A stretch of 64,000 nt of DNA, taken from the NCBI GenBank assembly GCA_012511175.1, contig JAAZGO010000025.1:1-64000 (forward strand), given 5' to 3'. A program made the position numbers and the translations under genes. The notes beneath the pieces were generated by a model. That model saw only the letters and a list, made by a program, of their open reading frames with translations. It was not told the DNA's origin and searched no databases. This document shows, in pieces, positions 62,043-64,000 of this stretch (position 1 is its first letter; each line of letters opens with the position of its first letter). Source of the DNA: Fastidiosipila sp. (GTDB taxonomy: Bacteria; Bacillota; Clostridia; Saccharofermentanales; DTU023).

Positions 62043-62576
62043 GCGCGCGATCGTTCTGATTTAACGCACTTATCGATGCTTCGCTTCATTACTAAACACT
62101 TAATAATTATAATTCATTTACAGGGACTTGGTGGCATCCAGGCCGAGTTAAAAGCCCGGTTTTATCAAGGAGATTTCCACCATGGATACTTTCTTGTGCC
62201 CCGGTGCGGCAAGCGGATGAAAGCCGGGGACCGTTTTGTACACCTTGCCCACACCTCTGCCTGCAGCCCGCAGGGCCAAACTCCAGACTTGCACAGTGAT
62301 TCTAATCGTCCTTTCTGATCCTGTTTTACTCGCAATCTCCGCTTTTGCCGTCTGGCATTTCCTTTAAAACCGGGAGGATCCGGCCAGGAAGTGACGGGGG
62401 CACCCTGCCGCTCTTTTTCGAGGGAACGTCCCCGGCCCAGGCGGAAAGAATGCCGCCTGCGCATGCGCTGGGAAGTACCCGTCAGAGTCCAGAACGCAGG
62501 GATTACCTGACATGCAGACTGCTTATGGGGAGCCAGGGACTTTGGAGAAAGGAGAACCCGGACCGGGACAGTGTTT
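62043..62576. other. 534 nt without a supported gene
   Basis: Overlapping open frames exist on both strands but lack family motifs, good ribosome binding sites or codon structure like the neighbours. It may be decayed sequence upstream of the fragment at 62577-62686. Confidence 0.45.
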
Positions 62577-62686
62577 TGGAATTCGACAATGACCTGAAGG
62601 GGCTGGAGCCGAACGATATCGCCCTCCTTGACATGCTCTACAACCCCGCCATACACTCAGGGATGACGGCAGATAGGGCTTTTTAA
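62577..62686 (+). pseudogene. short coding remnant, possibly of a DUF2927-like protein
   Basis: Reads LEFDNDLKGLEPNDIALL then DMLYNPAIHSGMTADRAF and a stop. The LLYNPxIxxGMT pattern recalls DUF2927-type proteins. No matching N-terminus or start is visible, so it looks like a gene remnant. Low certainty. Confidence 0.3.
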
Positions 62687-62754
62687 GTGCTCTCTGATTG
62701 ATCTGGAAGGTGTGGCCGAACTGCAGCTTTGACCGGCAATGAACCTGTCAGCGG

Positions 62755-63225
62755 CTAACTGATTCTCGCAAAGATCACAAAATACAAAAACCAGGAAGCC
62801 GTAATAATAATGGTTTTTGCCGTGAAATTGAGGTTTCGGTTGTTGACCGCCAAAACCGTAAGGGGGAGAGGAAAGATAAAGATCCAGCCCAGCACCCAGA
62901 GCCAGGTCAGTCTCCTCCTGGCGGGTTGAGGCGGCGAAGGGGCGTCGTAGTAGGGCGGGGTGGTGTAAGCTGCCGCTGCCGGCACCGCGCCCTGGGATCT
63001 TATGTAGCCGCAGTCAGGGCAAGCTGCGGAATAGTAGCGGGTCCCGCAGCGGGGGCAGACTTTGGGCCGGGCACCTGCCTTGACCCCGCACTGGGGACAA
63101 AAATTGCTCTTTTCGAAAACAGTTCCGCAGTTTTCGCACTTGTGTTTAAAATCGCTGGCTCCGCAGGCAAAACAGACAAGGGAGCCATCCTGGTTGCGGG
63201 TATTACAGTACTTGCATATCAGCAT
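62755..63225 (-). CDS. multi-zinc-ribbon membrane protein
   Basis: 156 residues. Four CxxC-type knuckles in the first ~75 residues (CKYC, CFAC, CENC, CPQC, then CPRC and CPDC) form two or three zinc ribbons. A Pro/Tyr linker and two membrane helices (LWVLGWIFIFPLPLTVLAV and IIITASWFLYFVIF) follow. The zinc part probably faces the cytoplasm; role unknown. ATG 63225 follows GGAAGGGAT. Confidence 0.82.
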   Translation of the reverse strand: MLICKYCNTRNQDGSLVCFACGASDFKHKCENCGTVFEKSNFCPQCGVKAGARPKVCPRCGTRYYSAACPDCGYIRSQGAVPAAAAYTTPPYYDAPSPPQPARRRLTWLWVLGWIFIFPLPLTVLAVNNRNLNFTAKTIIITASWFLYFVIFARIS

Positions 63226-63478
63226 CCCGATTCTGATCCCTTCCGACTGTACAGATGCCAGGTTCAAAAACCTCTGACAAACCCAGGACAAGACCCTGTG
63301 CAAGATAACTCAAGGAAACACATCTTGCGGTGATCTCCTGTCATAGTATAGCAAACCCACCGAAATTTGACCCGGATGGCTGGATTCTATTCCCTTCCAC
63401 CCGGATCGGCCCGGGACCTGCTTTGAATGCGTCGGCCGCTCTTATTCGGGAACCCGGCCGGCGAATCCATGTTCCGGA

Positions 63479-64000
63479 CTAATAGCGGTTATGGACATCT
63501 TCGGCAAAACAGAGCAAATCGCGGACTTCCAGAATCCTGCCGTCATCCAGGACAGCCTGGCCCCGCATCCGCCCGAAGACCTGATGCTGCTCGGTCGCAA
63601 TGACCAGGGCATTGGTTTTGGCATAGCGGTCCATGATGGGATGAAAATCCATCTCAAAGCGGCCGTCACTTGAGCTGAATCGCCAGTCCTCCAGGTAGTT
63701 GTCAGGATTGAAGTGAAAGGTGACATCACCCAGTTTATGAGCTTTGCCCCCGTAAAAGAGCATATTTTCGGAGGCCGCCCGGGTGTCGCCAAAACCGTAA
63801 CCGATATTGAAGCCAAAGGCCTCGCCATCGATCCGCTGATTGCCTGACCCCCAGTACCAGCGGTTGTTGTAAGTCCAGACACCCCGCCCCCAGTCCAGAA
63901 TGCCAAAGTCGGTCTCCGGGTTAAAAACATAATCCCGGCCTTCGAAGGACATCCGGCCTTTTGCAGGCATGCAGTTGATCTTCTGGTTGTAGTAGAAGGC
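63479..64000 (-). CDS. DUF2804-family protein (5' end outside window)
   Basis: The minus-strand frame enters from the right edge and ends at 63479, giving the last ~173 residues. FYYNQKINCMPAKG, DWGRGVWTYNNRWYWGSG and FGFNIGYGFGDTRAASEN match DUF2804, a family of lipocalin-like or carotenoid-hydratase-like folds with unknown function. The start codon lies beyond 64000. Confidence 0.83.
   Translation of the reverse strand, partial: AFYYNQKINCMPAKGRMSFEGRDYVFNPETDFGILDWGRGVWTYNNRWYWGSGNQRIDGEAFGFNIGYGFGDTRAASENMLFYGGKAHKLGDVTFHFNPDNYLEDWRFSSSDGRFEMDFHPIMDRYAKTNALVIATEQHQVFGRMRGQAVLDDGRILEVRDLLCFAEDVHNRY

Noticed and set aside
1-64000. CRISPR arrays, tRNA/rRNA genes, insertion sequences or prophage
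   Set aside because: No regularly spaced repeats, cloverleaf sequences, transposase or phage genes were seen on reading both strands.

Overview
The window reads as chromosomal DNA of a moderately GC-rich, low-oxygen Gram-positive bacterium of the Bacillota (Clostridia-like). Supporting signs are the hrcA-grpE-dnaK-dnaJ operon with a perfect CIRCE operator, a long-form hibernation factor, a two-subunit glycine decarboxylase (gcvPA/gcvPB), an ECF-type vitamin transporter, many lipobox lipoproteins, strong AGGAGG ribosome binding sites and frequent 4-nt gene overlaps. I see no rRNA, tRNA, CRISPR array, insertion sequence or prophage. Species cannot be fixed from the sequence.

Layout. 1-4.6 kb: nucleotide-pool HD hydrolases, PcrA helicase and hibernation factor (minus strand). 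4.8-9 kb: OPT transporter, a probably acquired DUF4143 ATPase, GAPDH. 9.2-13.5 kb: glycine cleavage operon gcvT-gcvH-gcvPA-gcvPB. 13.6-19.3 kb: a cobalamin-riboswitch operon with a beta-propeller protein, a DUF4430 lipoprotein and a complete ECF transporter. 19.3-25.8 kb: OsmC, then an island of three secreted serpins, an ECF sigma factor and a membrane protein whose outer domain is itself a degenerate serpin. 25.8-31.8 kb: heat-shock operon plus a DEDDh exonuclease. 31.9-34.6 kb: hemW, SPFH and NfeD. 34.6-37.6 kb: a divergent pair of M28-like and S11-like exported proteins that have both lost catalytic residues. 37.6-45.9 kb: membrane protein, J-protein, DUF5685, gltX-glnS, a Phd/PIN toxin-antitoxin pair, an acyl-CoA synthetase. 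46-59.7 kb: CYTH protein, then a two-module catabolic locus. 59.8-64 kb: duplicated hypothetical genes, a decayed aldolase fragment, lipoprotein, zinc-ribbon protein, DUF2804 (cut by the window edge).

Two systems stand out. The first is the serpin island. The ECF sigma gene overlaps a gene for a single-pass membrane protein with a cytoplasmic N-terminus and a serpin-like ectodomain that lacks the inhibitory hinge, and three lipoprotein serpins lie directly upstream. Two of the serpin genes carry the same ECF-like promoter motif (GTAACC-N15-CGTCA), placed 36-37 nt before the start codon. This suggests a self-regulated response to external proteases in which a serpin fold is used both as sensor and as effector.

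The second is the 46.5-59.7 kb locus. Module A is a FGGY kinase, MFS transporter, class III aminotransferase, RuBisCO-like protein and MtnX-like phosphatase, divergent from a TetR regulator. Module B is a TetR regulator and a FGGY kinase, divergent from a second class III aminotransferase and a double-domain class II aldolase. Fold for fold this resembles methionine salvage (kinase, class II aldolase-fold enzyme, RuBisCO-like protein, HAD phosphatase, aminotransferase), but the kinase and aminotransferase families differ, which suggests an uncharacterised route for an amino- or carboxy-sugar. Palindromic operators overlap both divergent promoters.
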